Assembly: GCA_905198295.1 (NCBI GenBank)
Contig: CAJKBW010000049.1
Span: 1 to 23,433 of the forward strand
Direction: 5' to 3'
Origin: an uncultured Oscillospiraceae bacterium
Lineage (GTDB): Bacteria > Bacillota > Clostridia > Oscillospirales > Acutalibacteraceae
DNA length: 23,433 nt
Shown here: positions 23,304 to 23,433 of the stretch, piece after piece
Layout: every line of letters starts with the position of its first letter
How positions within the stretch are numbered: the stretch's first letter is position 1
Translations under genes and position numbers: made by a program
Notes under the pieces: generated by a model
What the model saw: the letters and a program-made list of their open reading frames with translations, nothing else
Told to the model about the DNA's origin: nothing
Databases searched by the model: none

Positions 23304-23433
23304 CCGGTGGACCAAATCGGCGTTTTTGGGCAGTATCCGGTGCTTTTTCAGCCTTTTTTCGGCAATGAAATTTACTATTCGTATATTTAATTTCATATTT
23401 GTTTTTTGTATATAATTTTTCGCTTGCTTTTTG

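Overview
The window looks like chromosomal DNA of a GC-rich, strictly anaerobic Gram-positive gut-type bacterium, most likely Clostridia (Oscillospirales/Ruminococcaceae-like). The grounds are an oxygen-sensitive class III ribonucleotide reductase, multi-gene carbohydrate ABC operons without their own ATPase, strong AGGAGG-type ribosome binding sites, a lipoprotein signal on one binding protein, and intergenic repeats of a kind I associate with that group. The genus is inference. Every gene I can support is on the minus strand, so transcription runs from the right end of the window to the left.

Right part (about 17.7-23.4 kb): a deoxynucleotide-synthesis and redox block. It holds nrdG (radical SAM activase), nrdD (anaerobic ribonucleotide reductase with an extra redoxin-like domain fused at its C terminus) and trxB (thioredoxin reductase). 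nrdD has a pair of NrdR-box-like sites exactly 32 bp apart and nrdG has one such site. nrdG also has a terminator-like hairpin in its leader. The nrdG-nrdD gap (864 bp) and the nrdD-trxB gap (365 bp) carry diverged copies of one intergenic repeat. The first also carries a 106-bp tandem repeat rich in hairpins that runs into the nrdG stop codon.

Middle (16.3-17.8 kb): a cupin-AraC-type regulator with its own extended -10 promoter, followed by the probable promoter and operator region of the large operon.

Left part (1-16.35 kb): one long co-directional operon. In order of transcription it encodes a lipoprotein solute-binding protein; a 953-residue solute-binding protein fused to two beta-sandwich-like regions; a permease pair; a membrane-anchored beta-propeller/TPR protein; a Yip1-family membrane protein; a DUF5696 protein; a second permease pair; a secreted GH18-like barrel protein; and a secreted repeat protein cut by the window edge. 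There are two binding proteins and four permeases but no ATP-binding subunit, so a shared ATPase encoded elsewhere (MsmX-like) must be assumed. The last two proteins share a repeated module of about 145 residues that I do not recognise. The operon looks like a cell-surface glycan capture, sensing and import system of unknown substrate, induced through the AraC-type regulator. It is the best candidate here for an undescribed system.
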